A DNA stretch of 64,000 nucleotides, from assembly GCA_030737875.1 (NCBI GenBank), contig CM060922.1:759139603-759203602 (forward strand), read 5' to 3'. How positions within the stretch are numbered: the first letter of the stretch is position 1; each line of letters begins with the position of its first letter. Below are positions 11,561 to 23,942 of this stretch, piece after piece. The DNA is from Allium sativum. Lineage: Eukaryota; Streptophyta; Magnoliopsida; Asparagales; Amaryllidaceae. The translations under genes were made by a program, and so were the position numbers. The notes beneath the pieces were generated by a model that did not search any database, had not been told where the DNA came from, and was given only the letters and a program-made list of their open reading frames with translations.

Positions 11561-12627
11561 GGTATTTTTATTATTTTTATATTTGAATTTTATATTAAAT
11601 TTTAAGCAAACGTTGTTTTTATTTGTCCTCTAAAATTCCTGTAATCACACATGACATCCAAAAATCATGAAACTGGACATGCAGCTACAATTCGACATTA
11701 CGGACCCAACAAAACTGGTTTCGTCGAATTCCGACTTCGTTTGCTCACACAACATATTTTTAACCGTCAAATTACTGACTGTTTTTCACATTAAAAATCC
11801 GTATGGCCACACACTGACTCTAAAAATCATAGTAATTGAAATCTAGTAATAATTTAATATTACAAATCCAACAAAATTGGTTTCGTCGAAAACGGAGGTC
11901 GTTTGCAAAACTGGCTATTTTTAAAGCTCTAAATAACCAATTTAAATATATAAATATATTTAAAAATAATTAAATTAAATATTTAAAAATAAATATTATC
12001 GTATATATTCACACTAGAAAATCATACAGCTCCATATCGGGATTCATAACTCGATATTCAAATCCCGGTTGAATCGATATTCAATTTATATTGAAAAAAT
12101 CCTTTTATAATATAAATAAATTGCTATAATTTATAAAGGAATTCCATAGCGACTTTTCGAAAATTTGATTTAGACATAAATCAAAATATACACAATGAAA
12201 TCCTGTTTTTTCTCTTCCATTAGAAAAATATACTTCACCAGCTCCGAACGTTTCTTGTTTCACAGAAATCCGATTTAAAACGGACTCTGTATATCCAGTT
12301 GAATTTCAAATCGCCAAATAGCGAACTGTCGTGCCATTTCAAACTCGATTATAATTATATTATAAATTATACGTTCAATTGTCGTTCGAATAATATATTC
12401 GTTATTCTAATTCAAATTCTAAACTGGATTATAGCTTATCTATGATCCAATTCACATCGTATTGTGAATTTTACTATTTCCGACTATTCTGGAGTTTAAA
12501 TATATTATTTAATTATTATATTAATTAAATATCCTTATTATTTAATTCTGGTCATTTTAAATTAACAAACCTTTATTTAAATAATTAAATAAATTATTTA
12601 TTATCCGTAAAAATACGGGTCGTTACA

Positions 12628-14142
12628 TTCTTCCCCTCTTAAAATAATTCCGTCCTCCAAATTGCTAAGGTAGAAACAAACCCTATTGACTGGGTTATAA
12701 TTTATTTGGTTACTTCTTTTTCAGTTTCAGCTGAACCAATTAATTTTTATTTAAAATATTAATTTATTTCTATTAATGAAAATTTTCAAAAATTCTGAAC
12801 ATTTTCTAACACTCTAAATTTTCGGAAAATTTCGCCAGCACCTCCTTTGTACCGGTCAATAGTTCAAACCCCAACTCGCCTCTCTAGGCCTTCTTCAACC
12901 CAAAAAAATAAAAAATAAAAAAGCCAAGCGGTTTGCCGATTCGGCACAAAAAACCTCATATGGAAATTTAAACATGTACCTTTTTGTTGGGCATATCACT
13001 ATGTCCTTTGCATCTATTACCAACTCAACATATATCAATGTTATCCCAACCAATTTCCAATCAGTATCTGTTCAACACAGTTATTTGCTTATATCCAAAC
13101 GAAATTTCATTTCAAACTCCTATCTCAAATAGCAAACTCTTAACTTATCCATCCAATATCATTTCAAATTCCTATGTCACACATCAAATTTTATTCGATG
13201 TTTTCTCTTTCAATTCAATTTCTACTTAACTGATTTCACTTCAATTCCAATTCGCTTTCACAAATTTCAGTTTAAATTTATTTTTAATTCAAGCAATCTC
13301 TCCTGGGAGTTTTTTTAAATAGTTTAGCTCTTTCAAAAATCAAATATTCCTTTTTAGGATTCAAAACAACTTGTTTTTTCAAAACAATACAACACAAAAT
13401 CTTTGGTAGTAATCCGTCATTTACACCTCGAAAATGAACATTAATGATGTGACCAGCATCATCAGAGTTATTTCCCAGCTATCGAAGTGAGTTCAATACT
13501 ATATCACTTTTCAAAACCCATATTTTAACATTTCCAATTTGAAATACATTTCAAAATATCATTCACGATGCTTGTAAAACAATGTTAAAATCTCCCAGAA
13601 TCTTAAAATTCTCATATATTCAATTCAAATCCATTTACAAACACTTTTTTAACTTTTAGGAATTTTAATTCCAATTCTGATTTTAAATTCAGATTTAATT
13701 CATCTGATTCCATATATTACACTTATATGAATTCTAATTGGTTATATTTAACCATTTCACTTTTTATAATCTCATTTGATTATAATAACAACCAACACAT
13801 CCAACATACTATAATATTTCTAATATTAACCATTCGTTTATATCAAATATAATTTGGGTAAAATTATTTCATTTACCCTTTTTTTTAAAACATATTGTGC
13901 CGGTTTATCGTATTCAAGCGTTTAGAAACTCCTATCGATACAGTGGATCAAACTGATCGACCAGAATTCACAAACTACCCAACCAATAAATCTCCACAAT
14001 ATAAAACAATTTTTATATGAAATAACAAATACGTTCACTCGTATATATACACTCAACTTAATCTGGGGTATTACTAACCCCATCTCTACTGAGTCACGCC
14101 ACAGAGCCAAGGTAATTACTTAACCTTAAGCTCTGATACCAT
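12628..14142 (-). mobile_element. Element B internal domain, non-coding (1515 bp)
   Basis: It is collinear with the interior of element A and equally free of gag or pol similarity. Next to the left LTR the minus strand reads AAGAGGGGAAGAA, the polypurine tract, with a mutated copy of the chromovirus tail motif behind it (about 12648-12662). The forward open frame at 12984-13229 is broken in A and is not supported. The leader at about 13895-14142 is shared with A, C and D. Confidence 0.88.
14130..14141 (-). other. Element B primer-binding site (initiator Met tRNA)
   Basis: The minus strand reads TGGTATCAGAGC, a perfect 12-nt match to the initiator-Met tRNA 3' end, one base from the right LTR at 14143. 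Confidence 0.92.
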
Positions 14143-17100
14143 TGTAACGAACTGAGATTTTCGACTTCGAAAATCAACACAAAACAACCATGTTGACTAT
14201 TCAGACATCATAAATACCTGATCATTAATAGAAAGAAGTTAGAGGGTGAGAACAGATGAGCTAGAAAATTAGAATAGAAGAAGAAGATCACCATAGATCA
14301 GAATCAGAGTAATATGAATCTCACAGCGGAACGAACAAAATATAATATATAACATAACTTTGCAATAAAACAGTGTATATATATATAATAACATTATCAG
14401 AGTGCAACACTTACACACAACGGAAATAACAAGAGTTATATAATCCTGAAGCCTCCTGCTTCAAGCTCTTCCAAATATATCTGTAAAGACCTGAACTACT
14501 TGACTGCCCGTACAAATTTGGGCACCCAAGAGTTTAGGGAAAACAAAACAAAATAAACTCTGGGTCAGTCATGGGACTGGTGTGAGTAAACTCAAATCAT
14601 TTGGTTTAACTTTTCAAAATCCTTTTCAAAAGAAAAGGTAATCGTAAGACCGATCCACACATAAACACGGACGGTTTTTACCTTACGATAATCCAAAACA
14701 GTTTTGGAAATCAATACTTTTCAGATATTAGAATAATGTCTAATCACAATCTAGCAGAACGCTTGCATCTTACGTTCCACATATATAGTATACAAATCAA
14801 AATCGCGGGCTCTTATTGGAGATTGGATTCCGACTATGACAAGGTATGGGACCACCTGCCGATAGTGTATCTCTAGAGGCGAATACACTAGGTTCAACAG
14901 GAACGTCTTGCAACACGGTCCACACATGACCGACAACTCATTTCACTTGAGTGTATCGAATGTATATCACCCACGGTTGGGAGCTACCCACCGTTTCGCG
15001 AAAAGGGACAGCATCGAAAATAGACAAAAGAATGAAATGGATTTTCTCTAGATAGGTGATATACCACCTAATGGGAGCGACCCACCTAGCCATGCTGCCT
15101 ACCCAATTTCTATCATTTCCGGTTGAAGAGGCTTGAGGTCATAACGTATCTTTTGGAACACCTGACCACCATTCACTTTGAATGCCACATCGTCATACCC
15201 GCCAAATCACAAATTGATTTTCCCAAAAATACCACGGGTATAAAGCTAAGAGAAACGAATTTCTCCACCACCAAAGGTAAGTACGTTTGAAGAGATCAAC
15301 TTACGCGATCCGTTAGATATACTTTGTCAGACATTCGTCCATTCACGTTGTCCTGGGACTGGACAAACCGAAGGCACTATTCTGTAAACAGGATATCCCT
15401 TGCAAAACTCCATCTTCAATTATTTCCATCATATTTGATCGCAACGCTAACGTCTATACAGAGTGGTTTTCAGATAATGAATCTGATCCCGGTCTCTCCG
15501 TATTGACGACGGAAAAATGGTCAAAAACTTCGATAGTCGGTGATTTAACTATCAAAGAAAAATAGGTGTACAACCAACGATCTTATTTCCAGATAGAAAT
15601 TCGATCGATCAATCATCAATCAACACTGATCTCCTTTAATTTAATTTATCATTATTTTATTCATTTCCCATTTCTATATATATGAATATTCTTATTTTCT
15701 AAATTAGAAAATATACTTTATTAATCATTGGAAGCTCCATTCCTTACTTTCTATATTAGAAAACATTTCTGATTCTTATTTGGAAAACATTTCCAAACTC
15801 CTTTATTGATTTAAACCGATGTTTAAATAAAACATCACTAAACCAATTCAAACAATTACACTCATTAACTAAATGCACTTAACCAACTTTCACTATCGAA
15901 CCTTACCCATCCCTTAATTAAAAACAAAGTCAATCAAGTTGGGGGTATAATTACCTCTCAGACATTAATTGAACAACATTTCTAACTTTGAAATAGACAA
16001 TATTCACCCTTTTAAATCTTTTAACCAACTTCCTTACGTAACTCGAATTCTATTTATGAATCCACTTTTTTATTTTAAAACATTGATTATAACTATAGCG
16101 TTATAATCCCTTCTTCTTAAATATCTAACTTCAAAATGTAACTTTTATTTCTTAATTTAACTAAATAACTAAATAGACAATTTATGAAGAAAATATTAAA
16201 TCTTGATTAAAAACGAAAAGTGTACTTTCTCGAATTCGATATAATCGAATTTCAACGTATAACTCTCTTTCGAATAATCTCTATTCGATAACTCCTTTTC
16301 GAATAAACTAATATTCGATAATTCTTTCTTCGAAGAACTAATATTCGATAATCTCTCTTTCGAATAAACTATATTCGATAATCTCTCTTTCGAATAAACT
16401 ATATTCGATAATCTCTCTTCAAATGTTTTACATTCGATTAATCTCCTTTCGAATAAACTATATTCGATTAACTCCTCTCTGAATAACTCAAATTCGATTT
16501 AACTCTAATCGATTAACTCAATTCGATTACTCTATATTCTAATCGATTAACTATAATTCGATTAACTCCTCTAACTCATTTTGATTAACACATTCTGATT
16601 AACACATTTTGATTAACTCCTATCAAATAACTAATATTCAATTAATTTATATTCGAATAACTATGTCTGTTTTAACTTTATTTCGAATGGCTAATATTCG
16701 ATTTAACTCCATTCGCTTGACTTTAGATCGCAGTGATCACAATAGTTATGTTGATTCCCTTAGGAAACATCTGACCGCCGTAGGATACCTGCAGCCCTGC
16801 GAATTACGCTAGCAGTCGTATGAAATGGCAACTCATCCTGAATAACTGTGTTTGTTTAACTCTATCTCAAATAACTATATTCAATCAACTCTAATTTGAA
16901 TAACTAATATTCAATTAAATCCTAATTCGATTAACTATGTTCAATTAACTCTGTCTGGTTGACTCTTTATTCGAATAACTAATATTTGATTAACTCTAAT
17001 TAAATAACTAATATTCAATTAACTCTATTGATTAACTCTAACTGATTAACTCTTAATCGACTAACTCTTCGTCCATATTCAGTTTCAAATATCGATGTTG

Positions 17101-17266
17101 AAATCGATTCTTACTTCTCTATATAAGTCCTTACTTATATATTATATTTATCCCATGATAAACATTTTATTTAATTTATAAAATATTATTTATAAATTTA
17201 TCTTCTCTACTTATCTGTTAAAATAGATTTCTACTAAAAATCTACTTTAAATCCATATTCTGTTAT

Positions 17267-17287
17267 ACCCGTATGCGAAGCACGGGT
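17267..17287 (+). repeat. Hairpin with downstream CTAG (right B LTR)
   Basis: This is the counterpart of 9873-9893 with one stem mismatch (ACCCGTA against CACGGGT). It was therefore present in the LTR before B inserted. Confidence 0.4.
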
Positions 17288-18950
17288 CTAATCCTTCCTA
17301 GTGTAAAATTTCCTTTTTATACAACTCTATTCATTTTTCAAGTATTTCTTTTTTTTATGACCTATTTATTTTCAAAATAAAGATTTCCTTTATAATTCTT
17401 TTATTTCTGAATAAATTTTTCTTTTTATAACTCTCTCTATTTCATAGATAAAAATTTCTATTTATAATCTATTTGTAAATGTTTTACAAATATTTCCTTT
17501 TCAATTCTATTTAAAATTGTTTTTCAAATACCTCTTTTTCCTATTTGTTTCACAAATATGTTCCTTTTCTATTTGTTTTACAAATATTTTCCTTTTCTAT
17601 TTGTTTTACAAATATTTTCCTTTTTATATAAAATCCTTTGATTTTTTTATAAATATTTTATTTCAAATTATAGTTTTGAAATTTCCCTTTTCACACTCCA
17701 GTATTTCCTTTGGTATTTAAAAGTACCAAATAACAATGATCAAACACACATAATCAACAACAGATTATATATCACATCATATATCACAATATATGAAAAA
17801 CAGTAAAATAAATGTTGAGGAACCCAGTTGGGTCCCTCCGACCTGTTTCCCTGCATCCACAGATGTTAATCACATGAATAACACGAATATGAAATATACT
17901 GATAAATAGAATTAATATTTGATTGACGATTTATATGTATATCGTTATCTATGTTTTCAACCAATTATCTAGCAATTCAACCAAATAGTCAACACACAGC
18001 AAACAACCATCATTTACAGATTCTAAAAATATTTTATAAAAATATAAATTGAGCAGAGTTAGTGAGATTTACTAACATTGGACGGTTATAGTTAAATAAC
18101 GATAATTGGTCATTGATTTGATTCAGGCGTTTAATTTCACCATAAATTCAAACAAGCTCCAATTCACTCTCGGTCGGTTCCATTGTGTAGCCACCGTCCA
18201 TACGATCCCAATGGATCTTGTTTTGCTGAAAACTGATATCGTATGACAAAGTTATTTAATTCCGAAGTTTATACACATTTAAATTGAAATTTAACTTGGA
18301 TTTAAACCTTCCATTGGGCTTTACCTTACACATCGGCCCACTTAATCCTTAAATCCATGACCGCAATATACCCCTTTCTTCCTTCTGTATACTACCGCAA
18401 CCTGCTCCCGTTCTGGCCATTACCGAACTCCCCTTCTACAGTCTCTCCCTCCCCGATCAACTGTTTCATGAGCTGACTTCACCATTGAACTCCGCCACTC
18501 CTCCTCGTCAATTACCACCCAATAGATTTCAGTCCGCACTTTCAATCAAAAATCCGTCATTCACCATGAACCGCACTTCAAGTGTTGACATCGGCACTTT
18601 TTAATTCAATAAAATTCCCAAAAATTCCTACTAGCTGCTATCATCGATCCTAAACCCAAATCTAACTTCAGAAATCACAAACGATGCACCATCTCATCGA
18701 ATTAACCAACCCTAGACAACGCTGTAGAAATTGGTGCAACGGAAAACTGGTTCGAACAAGACAAAATGAGTATCAATTGGAAGAGCAAGCTTTCAGGATT
18801 CCATACATATATGATTTACGATTTATTGATTTTAGTTGGATTTCTTTTGGATTTTTCAAAGAGGATTTCTCACGGTTGTTGTAAAAGAACGGAGGCGCCT
18901 ATTCCTGTTGACTTCGGGAAGGTTTAGTTTAGGGTTAGAAGGGTGTAGTG

Positions 18951-18960
18951 ATATTTATAG
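18951..18960 (-). promoter_or_regulatory. TATA box of B right (5') LTR
   Basis: CTATAAATAT on the minus strand, identical to the box in the left LTR. As this is the 5' LTR, this copy would be the element's working promoter. Confidence 0.6.
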
Positions 18961-20029
18961 GTATTTTTATTATTTTTATTATTTTTATATTTGAATTTTA
19001 TATTAAATTTTAAGCAAACTCTATTTTTATTTGTCCTCTAAAATTCCTGTAATCACACATGACATCTAAAAATCACGAAACTGGACATGCAGCTATAGTT
19101 CGACATTACGGACCCAACGAAACTAGTTTCGTCGAATTCCGACTTCATTTGCTTACACAACGTATTTTTAACCGTCAAAATACTGACTGTTTTTCACATT
19201 AAAAATCCGTACGGCCATTCACTGACTCTAAAAATCACGGAAATTGAAATCTAGCAATAATTTAACATTACGAATCCAACAAAATTGGTTTCGTCGAAAA
19301 CGGAGGTCGTTTGCAAAACTGGCTATTTTTAAAGCTCTAAATAACCCATTTAAATATATAAATATATTTAAAAATAATTAGATTAAATATTTAAAAATAA
19401 ATATTATCGTATATATTCACACTAGAAAATCATACAGCTCCATATCGGGATTCATAATTCGATATTCAAATCCCAGTTGAATCGATATATATTCAAAAAA
19501 TCCTTTTATAATATAAATAAATCGCTATAATTTATAAAGGAATTCCATAGTTACTTTTCGAAAATTTGATTTGGACATAAATCAAAATCTACACAATGAA
19601 ATCCCGATTTTTCTCTTCCATTAGAAAAATATACTTCACCAGCTCCGAACGTTTCTTGTTTCACAGAAATCGGATTTAAAACGGACTCTGTATATCCAGT
19701 TGAAGTTCAAATCACCAACTAGCGAACTGCAGTGCCATTTCGAGCTTGATTATGATTATATTATAAATTATACGTTCAACTATCGTTCAAATAATATATT
19801 CGTTATTCTAATTCAAATTCTAAACTGGAATATAGCTTATATATGATCCAATTCACATCGTATTGTGAATTCTACTACTTCCGACTTTTCTGGAGTTTAA
19901 ATATATTATTTAATTATTATATTAATTAAATATTCCTTATTATTTGATTCTGGTCATTTTAAATTAACAAACCTTTATTTATATAATTAAATAAATTATT
20001 TATTATCCATAAAAATACGGGTCGTTACA

Positions 20030-20573
20030 TAACGATTTATGTATATATATATATATATCGTTATCTAAAATTTCAACCAATCATTCAGCAATTCAATCAA
20101 ACAATCAGCACACAACAATCAATCATATTTATCAGTTCTCAAAATACGTTATAAAAATATGTACTAATAGGGTTAGTGAGATTTACTCACATTGGACGAT
20201 CATCGTTAATAACGATAGCCATCGCTTGATTCAGACGGACAATTTATTTCGCTATAAATTGTAACAAGCTCCAATTCACTCCCAGTCAGATCCACAACGT
20301 TACACTCGTCATTACGATTCCAACAGCTTTTGATACATCAGATTCTTTTCATGGGTGGATAATATTAGACGTTTACAAGTTCATATTTATATTAAGATAA
20401 CTATCTGATTTAATGACAATCATTAGGGTTAGTTACCATTTTTAAATAAATTACTCCCTCTGTTGATTACTTTGATCATCCCTCCTTTCCTGTTCAAGTT
20501 CTCCCAAACTCATTCTGATATTTTCCCCTTTACCACTGCGCTTTAGGAATTCCACCAAAAATTGGATCCAACC
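20030..20573 (-). mobile_element. Element A right LTR, segment 2 (between B and C)
   Basis: It starts with the second TAACG copy and continues A's LTR, matching about 10525 onward of B's LTR (TTTCAACCAAT and GTTAGTGAGATTTACT tracts). Identity to B falls off after about 20400. The segment ends with CAACC, the left target duplication of element C. It is non-coding. Confidence 0.85.
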
Positions 20574-20944
20574 TGTAAGGACCCGTAACTTCCCCGGTAA
20601 GGAAAGGGCGGATACTTTGAGAACAACACACAGAAGAACATATCATTGTTAATTACAACAATTCATCAGGATACAAGAATATATAGAGTATAAACAAATA
20701 ATATACATCAGAAAAATATCAGAGATTACAATACATTACATAGCAGCGGAAAAAGAATATAAAACACAACTGAAGGAGATATACGGATACAAAGCTTTCT
20801 GGATATTGTTCCAGCTGTAAACCAGGATCCTGTGAATATAAATCTGCAAAACCAAAACTACTAGCTGACGGTGACAAAGGGCACCCAGAGTTTAGGTTAA
20901 AACAATAAACCCCAGGTCAGTCATGTGACTAGTGTGAGAACTAA
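20574..20944 (-). mobile_element. Element C left LTR, segment 1 (before CACTA insertion)
   Basis: It begins TGTAAGGACCCGTAACT, as does the right LTR at 30758, and includes the conserved U5 block (20841-20940: GGCACCCAGAGTTTAGG, then CAGGTCAGTCATG). It ends in TAA, the left target duplication of the CACTA element. The matching uninterrupted sequence is at 31120-31150. Confidence 0.9.
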
Positions 20945-20959
20945 CACTACAACAAAAAC

Positions 20960-21310
20960 ACCATATTACAACTTTAATTTTACAACGGTGCATAAAGCAC
21001 CGTTGTAATAGATCCTTTTTTACAACGGTGGAAAACACACTGTTGTAATAAATGTTTTTTACAACGGTAAAATAATCACTGTTGTAAAGAACATATATAT
21101 ATTACCATATCACAACTTTAATTTACAACGGTGCATTAAGCACCGTTGTAATAGATTCTTTTTTACAACGGTGCAATAATCACTGTTGTAAAGAACATAT
21201 ATATTACCATATTACAACTTTAATTTTACAATGGTGCAAAGGCACCGTTGTAATAGATCCTTTTTTACAACCTTGCAAAACGCACTGTTGTAATAAACAT
21301 ATAGATCACA
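20960..21310. repeat. CACTA left subterminal repeats
   Basis: There are several copies of a unit of roughly 50-90 bp with ACAACGGTGC and its complement GCACCGTTGTAA back to back, forming hairpins. The matching right block is at 23715-23930. Confidence 0.8.
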
Positions 21311-21957
21311 ACTTTTCATTTTATTCGTTGTAATTGAGATGCCTAGTGCAAACTTCATGTTTATAATATCTATATTTAATAACTAATTATATTGATACTT
21401 AATAATAATAATTAATAATTAACTTAGGAATAAATTATATTTGTCAATTATTATTAAATAATTAATAGTTAATAAGTAATAATTACTATTAATAGTCAAT
21501 TATTATTAAACAATTACATTTATATTGATTATTTATAATTAATAACTAATAATTACTATTAATACTTAGCAATTAAGAAGAATAATTAAAAAATATCGTT
21601 AATATTACATAATTACTATTAAATAATTAATAATTAAAATATACTAATTAATGCTAATCATGAATAATACATAAGTAACTATAATTAAATTACAATATAA
21701 ATAAAATTATTAAATAATTAACAACAACAATAGTAATTACTATTAGATAATGATAATGATAAGTAATTAATAATAGTAACTAATAATTAAAAAAAAATTG
21801 TTTGAAAATAAATATTAACCAAAGTTGAAAATTAATGTTAAATAATAAAAATAATCAGTAATTAAAATATAATACTAAATAATACCAAATACTCTTAATT
21901 TATAATTGATAATGTTGAAAGTTTTACCAAAACCTTTTGTCGAATATGATCCCCTAC

Positions 21958-22020
21958 GGAGGGGGGGTCCAGGGGGGGTGGCAACCCCCATAGGTGGGGG
22001 TGCGGGGGCAACGCCCCCGC
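21958..22020 (+). other. G-rich segment with quadruplex and hairpin potential
   Basis: Four runs of five or more G (in GGGGGGGTCC, GGGGGGGTGG, GGTGGGGGTG, GCGGGGGC) lie within about 50 bp. They are followed by a perfect 8-bp hairpin, GCGGGGGC and GCCCCCGC around AAC (22002-22020). Its composition is unlike the AT-rich surroundings. Its role is unknown. Confidence 0.6.
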
Positions 22021-22324
22021 TAACGGGGTTCGACCACGTCACAAAACCGGAAACGGTACATTTTGTGTACTTAAAATTTTCGTTTTGCCTCTCAAGCCCG
22101 CTTCAGTATGTACTGAAATCTAATTTCTAACTATTGTCTTTCAGAATTTTCGGTGAACTTTGGCCACGTCACAAAAATTTAGCACCAACCCGCCAAAAAC
22201 GAGAAGCAGCGGAAATGATTTCATTTAAGCGGGATCTTAAAAAAATTAACCCTAAAATTAGTGGACTGGTATGGTCTTGCGCTGACAAAGTCATAATTAA
22301 CTCACGCTCAGCAAATACGTTTTA

Positions 22325-22640
22325 ATGGGAACTAGGGTTTCAGCGCCGCCATCTCTTTTCCAATCATATACGTCCTCTGCTCACTTCCGCCTCCTTATCG
22401 TGCTTTTCTCCTTCCTCCTAGCTGTCCATGCTTTGATTCAGTTCGCTCTGCAGTTTCATCCGCGTCTCCCTTATCGCCGCCTTACCGAGCTTCTCATCCT
22501 CCTTAATCGCCTATCGAGACCGATTTCAGCTAACTTGGCGTTGTTCGGATGTCGTTCTGGTGATTGGGTGGATGTCGAGGTCGTCCTGGTGTACTTTGCA
22601 TCGATAGCGACTTTGATTGGTGAGAAATATTTCAGTAATT
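22325..22640 (+). pseudogene. Possible captured 5' exon of unidentified host gene
   Basis: This stretch inside the CACTA is GC-richer than its surroundings. It begins with ACTAGGGTTTCAGCGCCGCC, which looks like the 5' leader and first codons of a nuclear plant gene. It is open for 118 codons, with a hydrophobic stretch at about residues 20-45 (LLIVLFSFLLAVHALIQ). The antisense strand is open too (22471-22860), so openness alone proves little. I do not recognise a family. The sequence GACTTTGATTGGTGAG just after 22610 could be an exon end with a GT donor. A captured gene fragment is inferred from context only. Confidence 0.35.
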
Positions 22641-23225
22641 TTGTGGGTTTAATTTTCTGGATTGGTGATAAAATTAGTTGACTTGCGATAATTTTGTGGA
22701 CGTCGAGGTCGTCCTGGTCTATTTTTGTTGTAGGTCTGTAGTCTAGATTGGGGATTTGGTTCAAACTCATCAGATTTAGTATGTTAGGAGTGTTCAACCT
22801 GCATGTGTTCTCTGTATCCATATTAACTGTGCTAGGCTTTAGAACTAACCAACAACACAAGACAGTTCTTTGGTTTTGGAGAAGTGGTTAGAAAAAGAAG
22901 ACATCTGAACTAGAACTGGTCTTGCAGAAACCACACTACTTAAAATAACAATTAGTGTACATGAGAAACTGTAAACGAATAAAATTTAAGTTGATTCCTA
23001 TTAAAAAAAATATTGACTGTTTTTTCTAAAACCATTTAATTTGTTTTATTGTTCCAGCCTATGAAGGATTGCAGGTCATTAAGTTGGACGTGAAAGGGAT
23101 CACATTGATATCCAATAGAAATTGACAGTGATGGGAATCAGATTATAGTGAAATGGGAATATGCATGAGGAGGTATGATGGTTGTTGATGCAATTAAATT
23201 TTGAGTTTGAATATATATTATGCAG

Positions 23226-23399
23226 GAACAAGAATTATTGATGCAATTAAATCCACAGTTTCTCCATCTACCAAAGTAGTCTACAATGAAAGCCCAGACA
23301 TGCACTTCATCAAGAAAAACAAAGAAGACATTTCGTATGCAATAATTGCAGTGGGAGAAAAATCATACGCAGAAACATTCGGTGACAGTTTAAGCTTAG
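23226..23399 (+). pseudogene. Captured exon fragment of GH3 beta-glucosidase/exohydrolase
   Basis: About 58 codons read GTRIIDAIKSTVSPSTKVVY and continue through ISYAIIAVGEKSYAETFGDS. This matches plant glycoside hydrolase family 3 beta-D-glucosidases in the C-terminal sandwich domain, near the GE.PYAET.GD motif that lies close to the catalytic acid/base glutamate (recalled from the family). The fragment is preceded by a pyrimidine/AT-rich stretch ending ATTATGCAG, an intact-looking intron acceptor. It was therefore probably captured as genomic DNA, not cDNA. Similarity stops after about SLSL and the frame runs on into transposon sequence to 23473. It is far too short to be active (the family is about 600 residues). 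Confidence 0.75.
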
Positions 23400-23714
23400 A
23401 TTGGGGATGCTGGAGCATAAAGACTCGGTGTATGTCAATGTGTATATATATTTATACGAAAGTGCGTATGTAACTGAGTGCATTGAGTGATCAGTTTGTA
23501 GTGAGGAATGTATGTATTGTTATGACTGTATTATGTAAAAGTGAGTTGTACGATAGTGGATCGGAAAGTTGTACTAATTCAAATATTGAAATACAATATT
23601 TAATTGATTATTTCAGATCAGTGTAGTATCATTTTATTCAATATAAATATTTATTTTTATATGAAATGTAATGTATAACGAAACAAAAATCGTATTGTTA
23701 TAATTAATTGTTGC

Positions 23715-23930
23715 AGGAATTACTACTACAACAGTGCAAAAATGTTGTAATATGTATTACTACAACGGTGGAAAAAAGTTGTAAAATATACATATTACAA
23801 CGGTGTTGCAACAGTGTAAAAATGTTGTAAAAGATATGAGTCTATTACAACTTCTTAATACACGACGGTTTGCCCACCGTTGTAAAATGTATATTACAAC
23901 GGTGTTCCACCGTTGTAATAGGGTCATTTT
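23715..23930. repeat. CACTA right subterminal repeats
   Basis: Copies of TTACAACGGTG and its complement, in mirror arrangement to the left end, just inside the TIR. Confidence 0.8.
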
Positions 23931-23942
23931 GTTGTAGTGTAA

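Larger units (their letters stand above)
6706..12627 (-). mobile_element. Element B left LTR (5922 bp)
   Basis: This LTR begins TGTATCGAACTGGG and ends GGGTCGTTACA. It is collinear with 14143-20029, with about 95% identity in a 119-bp hand-aligned sample (11284 versus 18684). It is the 3' LTR of a minus-strand element. In element orientation it has U3 with two TTTCGTCGAA motifs (about 11718 and 11881), a TATA box at 11551-11560, and a GC-richer leader-like stretch (about 10960-11290). After these come the repeat arrays (8840-9660, 10066-10210) and the U5 block (7041-7150). Nearly 6 kb is very long for a plant LTR. Open frames at 11284-11633 are LTR sequence that recurs in the right LTR; no gene is supported. 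Confidence 0.92.
14143..20029 (-). mobile_element. Element B right LTR (5887 bp)
   Basis: It begins TGTAACGAACTGAG and ends GGGTCGTTACA, followed by the TAACG duplication. It is the 5' LTR of the minus-strand element and would drive its transcription. It has the same internal order as the left copy: U5 block (14477-14587), 27/38-bp arrays (16240-17070, 17470-17620), hairpin (17267-17287), GC-richer leader (18360-18690), TATA (18951-18960) and two U3 motifs (about 19125 and 19290). All six differences in a 119-bp comparison with the left LTR are C/T or G/A, as expected from decay of methylated cytosines. Confidence 0.92.
20945..23939. mobile_element. CACTA (CMC/EnSpm) DNA transposon, non-autonomous, 2995 bp
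   Basis: The ends are CACTACAACAAAA and its exact complement TTTTGTTGTAGTG, flanked by TAA direct repeats (20942-20944 and 23940-23942). The intact right LTR of C carries the empty site. Both terminal regions carry inverted and direct copies of ACAACGGTGC...GCACCGTTGTAA (20960-21310 and 23715-23930). Such subterminal repeats are the expected binding sites for an EnSpm transposase. No transposase is encoded. The middle holds an AT-rich stretch (21320-21900), a G-rich segment (21958-22020) and captured gene fragments (22325-22640, 23226-23399). It moved after element C inserted, so it is among the youngest events here. Confidence 0.92.

Noticed and set aside
11284..11633. 66- and 65-codon frames in B LTR, with a counterpart at 18684-18884
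   Set aside because: They are LTR duplicates running antisense to the element, with no recognisable family; the second frame is not kept in the right LTR.
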